DNA of 64,000 nucleotides from Spisula solida. Its lineage: Eukaryota > Mollusca > Bivalvia > Venerida > Mactridae. Position 1 is the stretch's first letter. Every line of letters begins with the position of its first letter. The stretch is taken from positions 25,046,784-25,110,783 of the forward strand of contig OX365953.1 in assembly GCA_947247005.1 (NCBI GenBank). Direction: 5' to 3'. Below are positions 35,810 to 46,300 of the stretch, in pieces. The position numbers and the translations under genes are program-made. The notes under the pieces were generated by a model, which saw only the letters and a list, made by a program, of their open reading frames with translations, ran no database searches and was not told the DNA's origin.

Positions 35810-35902
35810 CCAAAAATGCACAAGAGTGAGACTCGAACCAGTAACCTCCTTCCATAATATTGTTGTATTTCCAACGCTTTACCGACTGAGCTAGCGAGGC
35901 AC
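35810..35902 (-). ncRNA. tRNA-like Pol III unit, pair 3 reverse
   Basis: On the minus strand: A box TAGCTCAGTCGG (35893-35882), B box GGTTCGAGTCT (35839-35829). Inverted counterpart of 32770-32860. It converges with 35077-35155. Confidence 0.55.
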
Positions 35903-36404
35903 ATGTAAAAGCGACTCTTATATTTGCTCATATTGCGAAAACGTAATACGAGACAAGCGTTTATTGACCCTGACTGTAAATAAGCACCCCTTTCTGTTGA
36001 AAATGAACCCATCGGCTAATTAGCATGTGTAAATGTTATTGTGCCATCATATCTTGGCCGCACTATAGCTAGCCGCTTTCTCTTTAGACTGTCTCAACTA
36101 TCTGGTATCACGCTGTGCGGGAAGTGATTACAAGACGGTAGTGTAGAATCTGATAAATAGGCGCGTAGTATTATTTTAAAGCCACTTTTGATATACGCAT
36201 TCAATACACGTATTACATATAAATTAATATGCACCTTTTAACCATTATTGAGATACCCAACATGCCTATATAGTCACATATGCCTATTTTGACATTCAAG
36301 ACAAGATCGGCAGTAAGAAAACGAACATTAAACGTGTAAAGTCGGTTTAAGCTTTAGTAGCAGCAACCAGATCGCCTCCCATCAGCACTCTCAGTGCTTT
36401 GATT

Positions 36405-36622
36405 AATGTTCGTAGCGTCTGGTCACAACTCGTGCGGACCACGAACGATCTATAGAGATGCACTGGAAAGATATCCGTACGATGCTCGTACGAGTTAAGA
36501 AAATCCGTACGATGTCTTCGGTGTCCGTACGGGCTCCGTACGGACGCCGTGCGAGTTTACCAAAAGCATCTCGTACGGAGCTCGTAAGAAGCTCATAGGG
36601 CAAATGTGACCTTCGCATAAGG
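36405..36622. mobile_element. CGTACG-rich MITE, copy 4, left end missing
   Basis: It begins at 'gttcgtagcgtctggtcaca' (an internal point of copy 5) and ends at 'gggcaaatgtgaccttcgca'. The antisense frames inside are artefacts. Confidence 0.7.
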
Positions 36623-37069
36623 CGACATTGGCATGCCATTTAAATGTAAGATTTGTAGGTTGACCGATTTTATTGTGACCTAGTTTTGAGTGCCATCTGT
36701 AGTCCCGCTCTGATGCATTAGCCACCGATCATCGTCCGGGTTTTTCGTGCAGACATTGGTATTAAAAAACAAGGAGTCATAAGTATATAAAAACACGCTT
36801 GCATTAATGCGAAAAGCTACACTTGATGCATCCATTGCCGGACTGTTGAACACCGGTTTGACGGTACATGAATGCAAAGATATTAGCACTTAAATGTATA
36901 ATAGGGCACAAAAAGATAATAACAAAGGCAGCACTCACTAAAACAACTCGTATAATCGGACAAAGATAAATTGGCCGGGCTATAAATAGTACCAGAACAT
37001 AAACATTAATGTTTACCTTTCGAACCAGAAGTAACTAATAAGGCGTATTAATTACATTACAAGATGCAA

Positions 37070-37157
37070 TGAGGAAATAGCTCAGTAGCGCAAGGATGAG
37101 TTGCACCAAAGGTATGCTTTTACTCCGAGCGAGTTCGAATCCAACTGATAATTTTTA
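37070..37157 (+). ncRNA. tRNA-like Pol III unit, pair 4 forward
   Basis: A box TAGCTCAGTAG at 37078-37088, B box AGTTCGAATCC at 37132-37142, TTTTT at 37152-37156. The stems are degenerate. Confidence 0.5.
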
Positions 37158-37253
37158 TAATAAAAATAATTTGTTTATTCCGTTTATTTTTTTATTTTAT
37201 CTTTTCTAGATTTTAAGTGTTGAGAAAATGGGTAAAAACAAAATTTAATATGA

Positions 37254-37353
37254 TAAAAAATACAGACAAAACATGGATTCGAACCTGCGTACAAAAAAGC
37301 ATAGCTGGTAAAATACCTTTTGGCTGACGCTTTACCACTAAGCCATTGGTGCT
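37254..37353 (-). ncRNA. tRNA-like Pol III unit, pair 4 reverse
   Basis: On the minus strand: A box TGGCTTAGTGG (37345-37335), perfect B box GGTTCGAATCC (37285-37275), T6 beyond. The A-to-B spacing is long (about 50), and the T-stem has only two pairs. Confidence 0.5.
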
Positions 37354-37465
37354 ATATGAGAATTTTGTTCACCATTATCATGTATATCAAATTTTCCCGG
37401 TTATATAGATGTGAAGATCATCGTTGTGTTTATTTACTATTGCTAAATTTAGCCCGGCCAATTTA

Positions 37466-39197
37466 TGTTTGCCCATCTATAGTTGTCCTTGAAATCCTTA
37501 TGAATGTACATACGCAAAACACACTCCCTACCGTATATGTCACACGACCATTTACAGTTTGTTTTATATTTCACTGTTCAAAGTGTAAACTTATTAACAA
37601 GTTAATGTCAAAGTTGTATACCATGAAAGCATACGTAACCAGTTACCTGGTCCAGTTTCCAGTCTATATATTTCTTTGGTGTTGTTCATCATTTTATGAA
37701 TACCTTTGCACGCCGTCGTTTTTAATGCAATCGTTACACCATTCTTAATGACGTGAGCTCTGCAACAAGAAGAGTAAATTAACCACAAATATTGAATAGA
37801 CAGAACATTATCACAAAAAGTAAATATGGATGGTAAATTGGTAAGTATTGTAATGCACAGACAATTCAGAGCCAGGCGTGTAGATACCTGTACGCAGAAT
37901 ACGCAGCTGCGTGCACATGCTTCTCAAAACGTGAAACAATAAATGATCGGAAAATGCAATAAAAACGGGAGGTAAACCTTTGGTATTTTCAGCATATCAA
38001 AAAGCTACAACTTCAATTTCCACAAAATATGAAAATATTTAGAGCTTTTTACAAACAAAAACACTTGTTTTATCAGTCAAAATAATGTTAAAGATGATGC
38101 AAAACACGCCATCTGGAACTCACCAGAGACGTTTGAGAGATCAAAATGTTTCTGGAGGAGCATGCCCCTAGCCTTCTTGCGTACACATTCAAATACCTCT
38201 AGCTACACACCTGAGAGACATACAGAAGCGGCGGTATAGCGCCTTGCCAGAGGTACAATCCGTATCACATAAAAGATACCTCAAGCAAACCTATATACTG
38301 ACCCTTATTGTTAAACAAACGATATGAAATCAGACCGTTTAAAGAAACAAACGACTTCTAGTGTTTCAGGTCAACATTATAAATAAGGATAAATTGATAT
38401 GACAATAACAGGGTAGATCTATTATTGTATTGTATATAACACCACATCCATGTCAGAATTCCGTACACATCCGATTAAACCTTGTACTAGAATCTAACCT
38501 AATACACACATTTAACCCTGCAGTTATCTCTGGACAGGCTTGTCAAAATTCCGTACACTCAAACGTTGGTTAAAAATGATAAATTGCTAATGCCGTGTGT
38601 ATTTAAATGTTAATAAAATAGTTTATACAACAAAAACTTCAGGCTTTTTTCTGCGTTTCGACTTTGTTTTAAGTCCTCTACAGGTGTATCATTGTAGAAA
38701 TAAGAAAAAAACGTCATAAGTTATGACGTCATAAAAGATGACGTGCATAAGTTGGTGAGTGATACAGAAAGCCATTAGGCCGTTAGTTTACAACACACTT
38801 GGTCACTGTATAAGAAACCGCCCGTCCGTTTGTTCATTTCTGGTTGCAGCAATCACATAATACAGAAGACATCTATTGGATTCAATTTGTAACCACTGAA
38901 TGCTTTTTATCCCAATAAAACATATAGGGTAACAATCGCATTAGCGCTCGTACATTCGTTCGTCCGTTCGTCCGTTCGTTCGTTCCTTCGTCATACCTTC
39001 GTCTGTTACATTTCACAATCCATGTATACTAAAATACGCAAAACATAAACTCACCAACTGGCGTTATACCGTTCCAATCTGCAAAATAAAGCGAATACAT
39101 CTTGATTGTGTCATTATGAAGAACATTTGCAGAGTACTTTTAATTACAGCTGTGCGACCTATTCCGATACCATTTGACCAGCGTCGTCCATTACGCA
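37466..39197. other. Intergenic with a CGTT microsatellite
   Basis: No gene. An imperfect (CGTT)n tract occupies about 38945-38995. Confidence 0.45.
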
Positions 39198-39522
39198 CCA
39201 GTCAATATTATGCCCGCCCGGGGGAGCGGCGGGGATACAGGGGGAATTAGACAGACGAATATACCTGACAAGCGGGAATTAGAAAACCTTATCGACTCCG
39301 AGACGGCGAGACCCAGGGAATAGACTTTCGTCCGGTAATTTCGACACCGCTAAAGACGACAGTGATACTTTTATTCGTGTTTTATTCAAGTACCCGGGAT
39401 TTAGACAGTAAGCAATGTCTCTAGGGTGGGGATTTAGACATCAAAAATTTGAAAATGTCTAATCGCCCCTGGGTCGCCCGCAGCCCCCCCCCACCCCCTT
39501 CGGGCGGGCAAAGATTGACTGG
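39198..39522. mobile_element. 325-bp TIR element (CCAGTCAAT ends)
   Basis: CCAGTCAATATTATGCCCGC at the left is mirrored by GGGCGGGCAAAGATTGACTGG at the right. The interior is locally GC-rich with 'ggggatttagaca' repeated, and a C9 run lies near the right end. Confidence 0.65.
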
Positions 39523-39868
39523 AGCAGTATGTGAGTTCTTAGTTTGATTAATAATTTACTTAAAGCCTCATCAACCCTTCCAATGTTTTTTTGATTATCC
39601 GGTAAATGGTCTAAATACTGGAAATTAGAATTTTTTTCACAAAAGACGAAAACAAATTACGACAGAATGTTAACTATAGCTGTCGAAATAGTATGCCAAA
39701 TATCACATTTAAGTAAAATGTATGGAAGACAAAATACTAATCGTGCAAGAGTTGCTTCCCTTAGACTATAACTCATCATATTCTGAGACAAAACTAACTT
39801 CTTACGTTCGAAAAAAGCAATGCGGATGTGATAGGCTACGTGAAGTTTTGATATAGAGGATGACACTA

Positions 39869-40010
39869 TTTGCTTTCCATAAAATGCAAGATTTATTTCA
39901 GCAGCTTTAGCGATGTTTCCATTACCCTGTGAAACCTACACCTTCCACGGTTTCACAGGGTAATGGACAAAACGACACAGCCGCTGCAAAATGGAAAGCA
40001 AATAATTTTC
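39869..40010. repeat. Nested hairpin element (~140 bp)
   Basis: The outer stem pairs TATTTGCTTTCCAT with ATGGAAAGCAAATA. The inner stem is a perfect 18-bp pair, CCATTACCCTGTGAAACC and GGTTTCACAGGGTAATGG, around a 12-base loop. Foldback MITE. Confidence 0.75.
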
Positions 40011-40270
40011 CCCTTAGCGTTGCGTATATTTCATAGAAATCGATGAAGAAATTAAATACTTATGGCTATTTTATTTTCTAATGTTTACACATTTCGCTTT
40101 GGAAATGCAGTCAAAAGTCACGTGGTTTTGCTACACTGACGAATGGACATAGTTTTACAAGTAGTTAACATTTCAGCAATACGTAAGTTGTGTCAGAATA
40201 TAATTAAAAACACATTTTGAACAACGGGTATTTGCAGGAAGTGTGTTTTTAAACGTACTGAGTATAGTTA

Positions 40271-41307
40271 CAATGGGGATAACGTATAGAACGGAAGTGA
40301 TACCCCTGACGAGTTTTCGACTGTAAATTTCGTCGCTTCGGTAGGTAAATCTTGATTTTTCTTTGTTTTGTAAGACGCTTTCAATGAAATCAACCAGCCC
40401 ACCGTACCCGTCCCTATCAATACCTGCAGACCCAAGCCCATTTTGCCTCCAAATACCTAGTATGATTAAGGCGAACAGTCGATTGTAGTGCTAACAGATT
40501 TGTTAGATTGGTAGAGAAGTGCCAGAATCATGAGTTCTGATTGGTGGAGCTTCCTAAGTAGTACTTACTGAAGTATCAAGGCGCCCGCACAGCCAACAGC
40601 AGCTTAATAACAACCCATTTACGGTGGTTCCAATATTCAACTATGAGCCGTCGAAATTTAAGATTAATAAATAAATTAGTACGAACTCCTTTATTATAAT
40701 TTGTAATATGAATTGTTATAGCTCACACAACTTGACTTGCTGTACGATTCCAAATCTATGTATGCAACTGTTTTTGTCTATTGGAATTGTTTATCAAGTT
40801 CTTTATGTTTTACGCAATAACTGTATTGATTAGAATCTTGATTTGTTAGTGGTTGAACATGTACAGAGCCGACCGTCTCGTATTACAACATTATAGTATT
40901 TTGAGGCGTCAGGGGTATCAGTTAGGGACAGCAACCGTCAGGGGTATCATAGTGGTTCTTTCGCTTATTCTGCCTCATAACCTGGCTGCATAGAACTAAT
41001 TTTGCAAAATGCATACCTAGAATAAGGTAAACAACGAAGTTGGCCCCATAAAACAGCAACACACCATGCAAATCGGCAGAAATGGGACAAAAATGTAGAC
41101 GGGTCGTCAGGGGTGCAGTAACCAAAACCGCACTGTAATCGAGTGTTCGCCTTAATCATAGGTATTTGGAGGAAAATGGGCTGGTTGATTTCATTGAAAG
41201 CGTCTTACAAAACAAAGAAATATCAAGATTTAATTACTGAAACGACGAAATTTACAGTCGAAAACCTGTCAGGGGTATCACTTCCGTTCTATACGTTATC
41301 CCCATTG
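40271..41307. mobile_element. 1.04-kb element with ~200-bp inverted arms
   Basis: The tips CAATGGGGATAACGTATAGA and its inverse extend into long arms (40271 to about 40490; about 41135-41307) sharing 'gaagtgatacccctgac', 'ttcgactgtaaatttcgtcg', 'gatttcattgaaagcgtctt', and 'taggtatttggagg'. The left arm carries ~40 extra bases. GGGGTATCA also recurs internally (about 40910-40950). No transposase ORF. Confidence 0.7.
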
Positions 41308-42185
41308 ATTTAGAAATAACGTATGTATCATTAATCTTGAATTATAGTATCCCTAATGAAGATAATTATAAGTTGTCTAATTATTCTAATGTTCAACGAA
41401 TCTTAATGTTTTAGCACTTTCTAAATCGCGCGAAATGATTTCTAGGTTAACAATATCATCTATCTGTTGCACGTGTTCCAGTTACCTCATTCCCCCTGGT
41501 GTAATGTGAGATACAGATTTGTAAAGAAACAATTTTCAATGTGTAATATAATTAATACATATTTTTGTTGTCTTTTATTCAAATTTATGTCGCTCCATAA
41601 ACCATGGCTTAGATATTTATATTACAGCTCCTGCATAAACAGATAATCAATAGCGGACCAAATTTCTATTGAAATAAATTTGACATAATGCAATGCGTTC
41701 CGTACCCGTGATGTGGCAAATTGTTATATCTATTGGGGATTTATCAACTTAAAAGCTTCAAGACATTAATTTATTTTTCATTCTGAAGTAGGAATTTAAG
41801 ATACTAGGTAATAATGCATCTATTTGAATACACGAGGGATATTCAAATAAATCACGGACAATGCATGTTACATTACAAAAATAAATGTGTTTATTATGCA
41901 ACACTAAATATCTTGAGATTACAAACATGTGCTAAAACAATGAAGGCCTACTCCTTTAGTAATCAAAACGTCCGTATATAACGTACTCATCCGCATACCA
42001 CTATACAATGGCTGTCTTGAAATTAATTAAAAAGTACTAGAACTGTGTTTGGTTAAATAAGTGTTTTTAAAAATACGAAAATACGAGAGGTGATCCAGAC
42101 TTAAATTGACATTGGCTCTAGTTAGAATACCGTCAGACTAAAATTATAATCGGTGGACAATGTAATTTCAATACAAAAATGTACA
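41308..42185. other. AT-rich intergenic region
   Basis: No gene or confident repeat. Confidence 0.4.
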
Positions 42186-42388
42186 TATAGTCCAGTTATG
42201 ATATTGTGACAGTAACGTTGCAGTTTATGTGTACGCAAATAATCACAACCATTGTAGAGCGAAGTTTAGTATGTTAGTTTAGCATTGAAATTGTAGTTGT
42301 TTGTGCAGTATAATACTTTATAATCGGTTTTACACCGTTATAGTGGACTCGACCGCTGCGTCATTGGATTTTTATCCTGACTGGACTA
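42186..42388 (-). repeat. Dispersed repeat, reverse copy
   Basis: Inverse of 22858-23060, 19 kb away, moderately diverged. Confidence 0.65.
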
Positions 42389-43301
42389 TATCAAGGAACT
42401 GTTAGGTACTACACCATTCTCCTAATATCATGCTGATACGACTATAATTATTATTCACAGTGTATAAACCAGTCAGCTTCCAGTTATCGCAGTAAGTCAT
42501 ACACATTTAATTGTATAGTCACACAGCAGTCACCAGACATCGCATATATTTTTGCTCGCAATAAATCATACAAGTTGAATTGTATAGTCTCCCAAAACTT
42601 CATACAGTGATTATGTTTATTTGCTGTGATATAGTAAATACAGCGTCTGCACAATGGTATGATTATCAATGGTGTATCTGTAGATGCAACGGCTATTCTA
42701 TGACAAATGAGACTTATGTCAATATTAGATAAAGGTCGCGTTTGGATTCTTTTCAAACTGATCAAACGTACCGAAAACATATATTTTAGATCATAAGTTC
42801 ACACAAATCTCCATTATTCCTCGCATTATATAAACAAGAATCGTAAAGAATCAGATAATGTAGCAGTTACTTCCCTTCCCTCGCATTTAACTTAATACGG
42901 AAAGACATGATATGACACAAGCGTTACAGACAAGTTGCAAGGAACTTTGGTGAATTCAATTCAAAATGATTTTAAATTCCGCATTTTTTCCTGTCAGGAA
43001 TTCGGGTGCTTGATGACGGAATGTGTCTGATTAGAGTTATGGTCGGAACCTGTTAGTATGAGTTTCCCGTTTCAAAATTTGTATTTATAAACTACTTGTT
43101 ACAACGACGTCGAATAACGTAAGAATAACGCTGGCGACGTCACACAAAAGGCTCAAATTAGGGCCTCTACAAAATAGCTCTAACTTCCTTAAAATTCAAA
43201 ATATTAAGTTTCTTTTGCATTTTGCTTCATTTAAGATAATTACTCTTTTAAAAAAATGCAGAAGAAAAATGAAAATCTTTTTTTTTGGTAAAAATAGCAG
43301 G

Positions 43302-46300
43302 TTAACCTAGAGACTGTTCAGTTATATATTTACCCGGATGTACTGTGCTGCCATGAAATCTTGATCCACCAGTAGCACGTGGTGTTTCCTCGTCTCCAAT
43401 GTCCTCACTACCCCGCCTGTAACATTGACAAAATGTCAACAATGAGCATTTCGTGAAAGCCCCATTATCTCTCCCAAAACTGTTTTTCCGATCAACCAGG
43501 AAGTACGAGGAATTAGATTTTTGTTCACAAATACCCCAAAAAAACTACAGGATGTTAACTCGTATATATGCCAAAAATCACATTTATGTAAAATGTATGG
43601 AAAAAAATTACGAATTTTGCTAGAGTTGCTTCCCTTATATATAAAATATTCATTTATTGTTTACAATTGATTACCAACAGGAAGGAGGCTGTATTAGTTG
43701 TCCTCCATCTAATGGTGTTTTCCACTGTTAGGATTGTACTAAAGTGCTCAAAATGCATCATTCTGCAGATAGGTTACCAAGTTATTGATTTTTGAAAGTA
43801 ACCGTTTAGGGCTTAATTGGTATTAATAGGGTTTTAAGGCGCAGTCACACTCCAACGTAGCATAACAACGTATGCCGAACGTACGAGAACTTTGTGTACG
43901 TCGACTACATGTATATTGCTTGTAAGTTTTACATGGGTTGAGAGCACGTTGAAGAACGCTGGCATAAGCTGTCGGGCCCCGAAAGCGGCAAAAATGAAAT
44001 TGCTGTCGCAATGTGATCATCGCAATAAGTACTTACATGCTTTGTATAATAAAAGCATATAGGCTACGTTAACATTATGCACAAAATACCACATAAGTTG
44101 TTTTAAGGCATGTACTAGAATAAGCTACGGACTAAAAAATTACCAATACTGTCAACATACTAGTAGTTTATGCATGTATACCAGTTGTGTACACGTCCAG
44201 AGGAGGGTTCGAAGAGTAGTTTTAATTAAGTCATCCCCTGCGAATGTCATCGTATGTCAGCGTTTGGGATACAAGTCTTGTACATTCGGCTAACATTGCT
44301 GTAATGCGTTGTAGTGCACACTAAACATATTGAAGCAAACATGAAAATCTGACCAACACATATGTAAAATCATGGCAAAAACCGTCTTGAATATATGACA
44401 ATACATGCACCGGTATCAAATATAAAAACGCTGGAGTAGAAACAGGAAGTGAAGTTACATACCTGCCACCTGCCTTGCCACCACATTGGCATAATTTTCT
44501 TGCTATTACAATTCCGACAGCAGATACTAGCGCTATAGATGGTATTGCTATGGCTCCTGCTATGAAAGCCGGACTAGTATTTTTGTTTAGATTTTCATCT
44601 TTTACTAGAACAGCAGTAGGATCGTCGAACAAAGACAACGCTGTTGAGGGCGATGTTGATGTTCTCGATAACAGGGACGGTGCAGATGATGATGTTAATG
44701 ACCCCATAGTCGGTGACGCTGTATAGGATGTTGATGGTATCAATGCTGTAGAGGAAGACGATGCCGTTGACAGAAAAAGTGTCGTTGTTACAGAGGGTGT
44801 CGTTGATGTCGTAGAGGGCGTTGTTATCGATGACCTTGTAGAGGGCGTTGTTGTCATTGTTGTCATTGTTGTAGAAGAGAGCGTGGTTGTCGTGAATGTT
44901 GTAGAGGGCGATGTTACCGTTGATGTGGTAGAAGGCGTTGTTGGCGTTGCTGTAGATGGCGCTGTTGTCGTTGATGTTGTAGAGGGCGCGGTTGTCGTTG
45001 ATGTTGTAGAGGGCGTTGTTGTCGTTGATGATGAAGAGGGCATTATTGTCGTTGACGTTGAAGGGGGCGTTGTAGTCGTTGCTGTTGTAGATGCCGCTGG
45101 TGACGTTGATGTTGTAGATGGCGTTGTTGCCGTTGATGTTGTAGAGGGCGCTGTAGCCGTTGATGTTGTAGAGGGGATTGTCGACGTTAATGTTGTAGAT
45201 GGCGTTGTTGTCGATAATGTTGTAGAGGACTTTGTTGTCGTGAATGTTTTAGATGGCGTTGTAGTCGTTGATGCGGTAGAGGGCGTTGTAGTCGTTGATA
45301 TTGTAGAGGGTGTTGTTGTCGTTGGTGTTATGGAGGGCGTTGTTGTTATTGATGATGTAGAGAGCGTTGTGGTCGTTGATGTTGTAGAGGGCGATGTTGT
45401 AGTTGATGTAGAGGGCGTTGTAGCCGTTGGTGTTGTTGAGTGCGATGTAGTCGTTGATGTTGTAGATAGAGCTGTTGTCGTTGATATGGTAGAGGGTGTT
45501 GTTTTCGTTGATGTTGTAGAAGGCGTTGTATTCGTTGATGTTGTAGAGAGCGTTGTACTCGTTGGTGTTGTAGAGGGCGTTGTTGTCGTTGATGCTGTAG
45601 AGGGCGTTGATGTTGTAGAGGGCGTTGTTGTCGTTGATGTTGTAGAGGGCGTTGTTGTCGTTGATGTTGTAGAAGGCGTTGTAGTCGTTGATGTTGTAGA
45701 GAGCGTTGTAGTCGTTGATGTTGTAGAGGGCGTTGTTGTCGTTGATGTTGTAGAGGGCGTTGATGTTGTAGAGGGCGTTGTTGTCGTTGATGTTGTAGAG
45801 GGCGTTGTTGTCGTTGCTGTTGTAGTGGGCGTTGTAGCCGTTGATGTTGTAGATGGAGCTGTTGTCGTTGATGTTGAAGAGGGCGTTGTAGGCATTTGTG
45901 TTGTAGTGGGCGTTAATGTCATTGATGTTTTAGATGGCGTTGTTGTCGTTGATGTTGTAGAAGGCGTTGTAGTCGTTGATGTTGTAGAGAGCGTTGTAGT
46001 CGTTGATGTTGTAGAGGGCGTTGTTGTCGTTGATGTTGTAGAGGGCGTTGATGTTGTAGAGGGCGTTGTTGTCGTTGATGTTGTAGAGGGCGTTGTTGTC
46101 GTTGCTGTTGTAGTGGGCGTTGTAGCCGTTGATGTTGTAGATGGAGCTGTTGTCGTTGATGTTGAAGAGGGCGTTGTAGGCATTTGTGTTGTAGTGGGCG
46201 TTAATGTCATTGATGTTTTAGATGGCGTTGTAGTCGTTGATGTTGTAGAGGGCGGTGTTGTCGTTGATGTTGTAGAGGGCATTGCAGTCGTTGATGTTGT

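Larger units (their letters stand above)
34912..36067. mobile_element. 1.15-kb TIR transposon, right (inverted) copy
   Basis: This is the reverse complement of 32604-33750 with the same TATAGTGCGG tips. With the left copy it makes an inverted repeat spanning 32604-36067. Few substitutions separate the copies. The two ORF pairs seen on each strand are shared, including the same frameshift. Confidence 0.8.
36967..37465. mobile_element. Inverted-repeat element enclosing tRNA-like pair 4
   Basis: A perfect 16-bp inverted repeat (TAAATTGGCCGGGCTA at 36967-36982 and its inverse at 37450-37465) brackets two convergent tRNA-like units. Similarity extends outward a little ('ggacaaagataaa' against the inverse of 'ttatgtttgccc'), so the true ends may be near 36957 and 37490. 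Confidence 0.55.

Noticed and set aside
31108..37353. Functional tRNA genes
   Set aside because: A and B boxes are good, but acceptor and T stems fail to pair and spacings vary; I call them tRNA-like only.
37320..37748. 142-codon plus-strand ORF
   Set aside because: It overlaps a tRNA-like unit and an inverted repeat, and has no domain or coding-like composition.
41827..42110. Mariner-type terminal repeat ('acgagggatattcaaataa')
   Set aside because: No inverse partner end or transposase found; the similar phrase near 42086 is in the same orientation and weak.
44321..44462. Mucin C-terminal tail read through past GGKAGGR
   Set aside because: CAG|GTATGT is a strong donor at 44462, and the next exon at 43416 continues in frame with an acidic tail.
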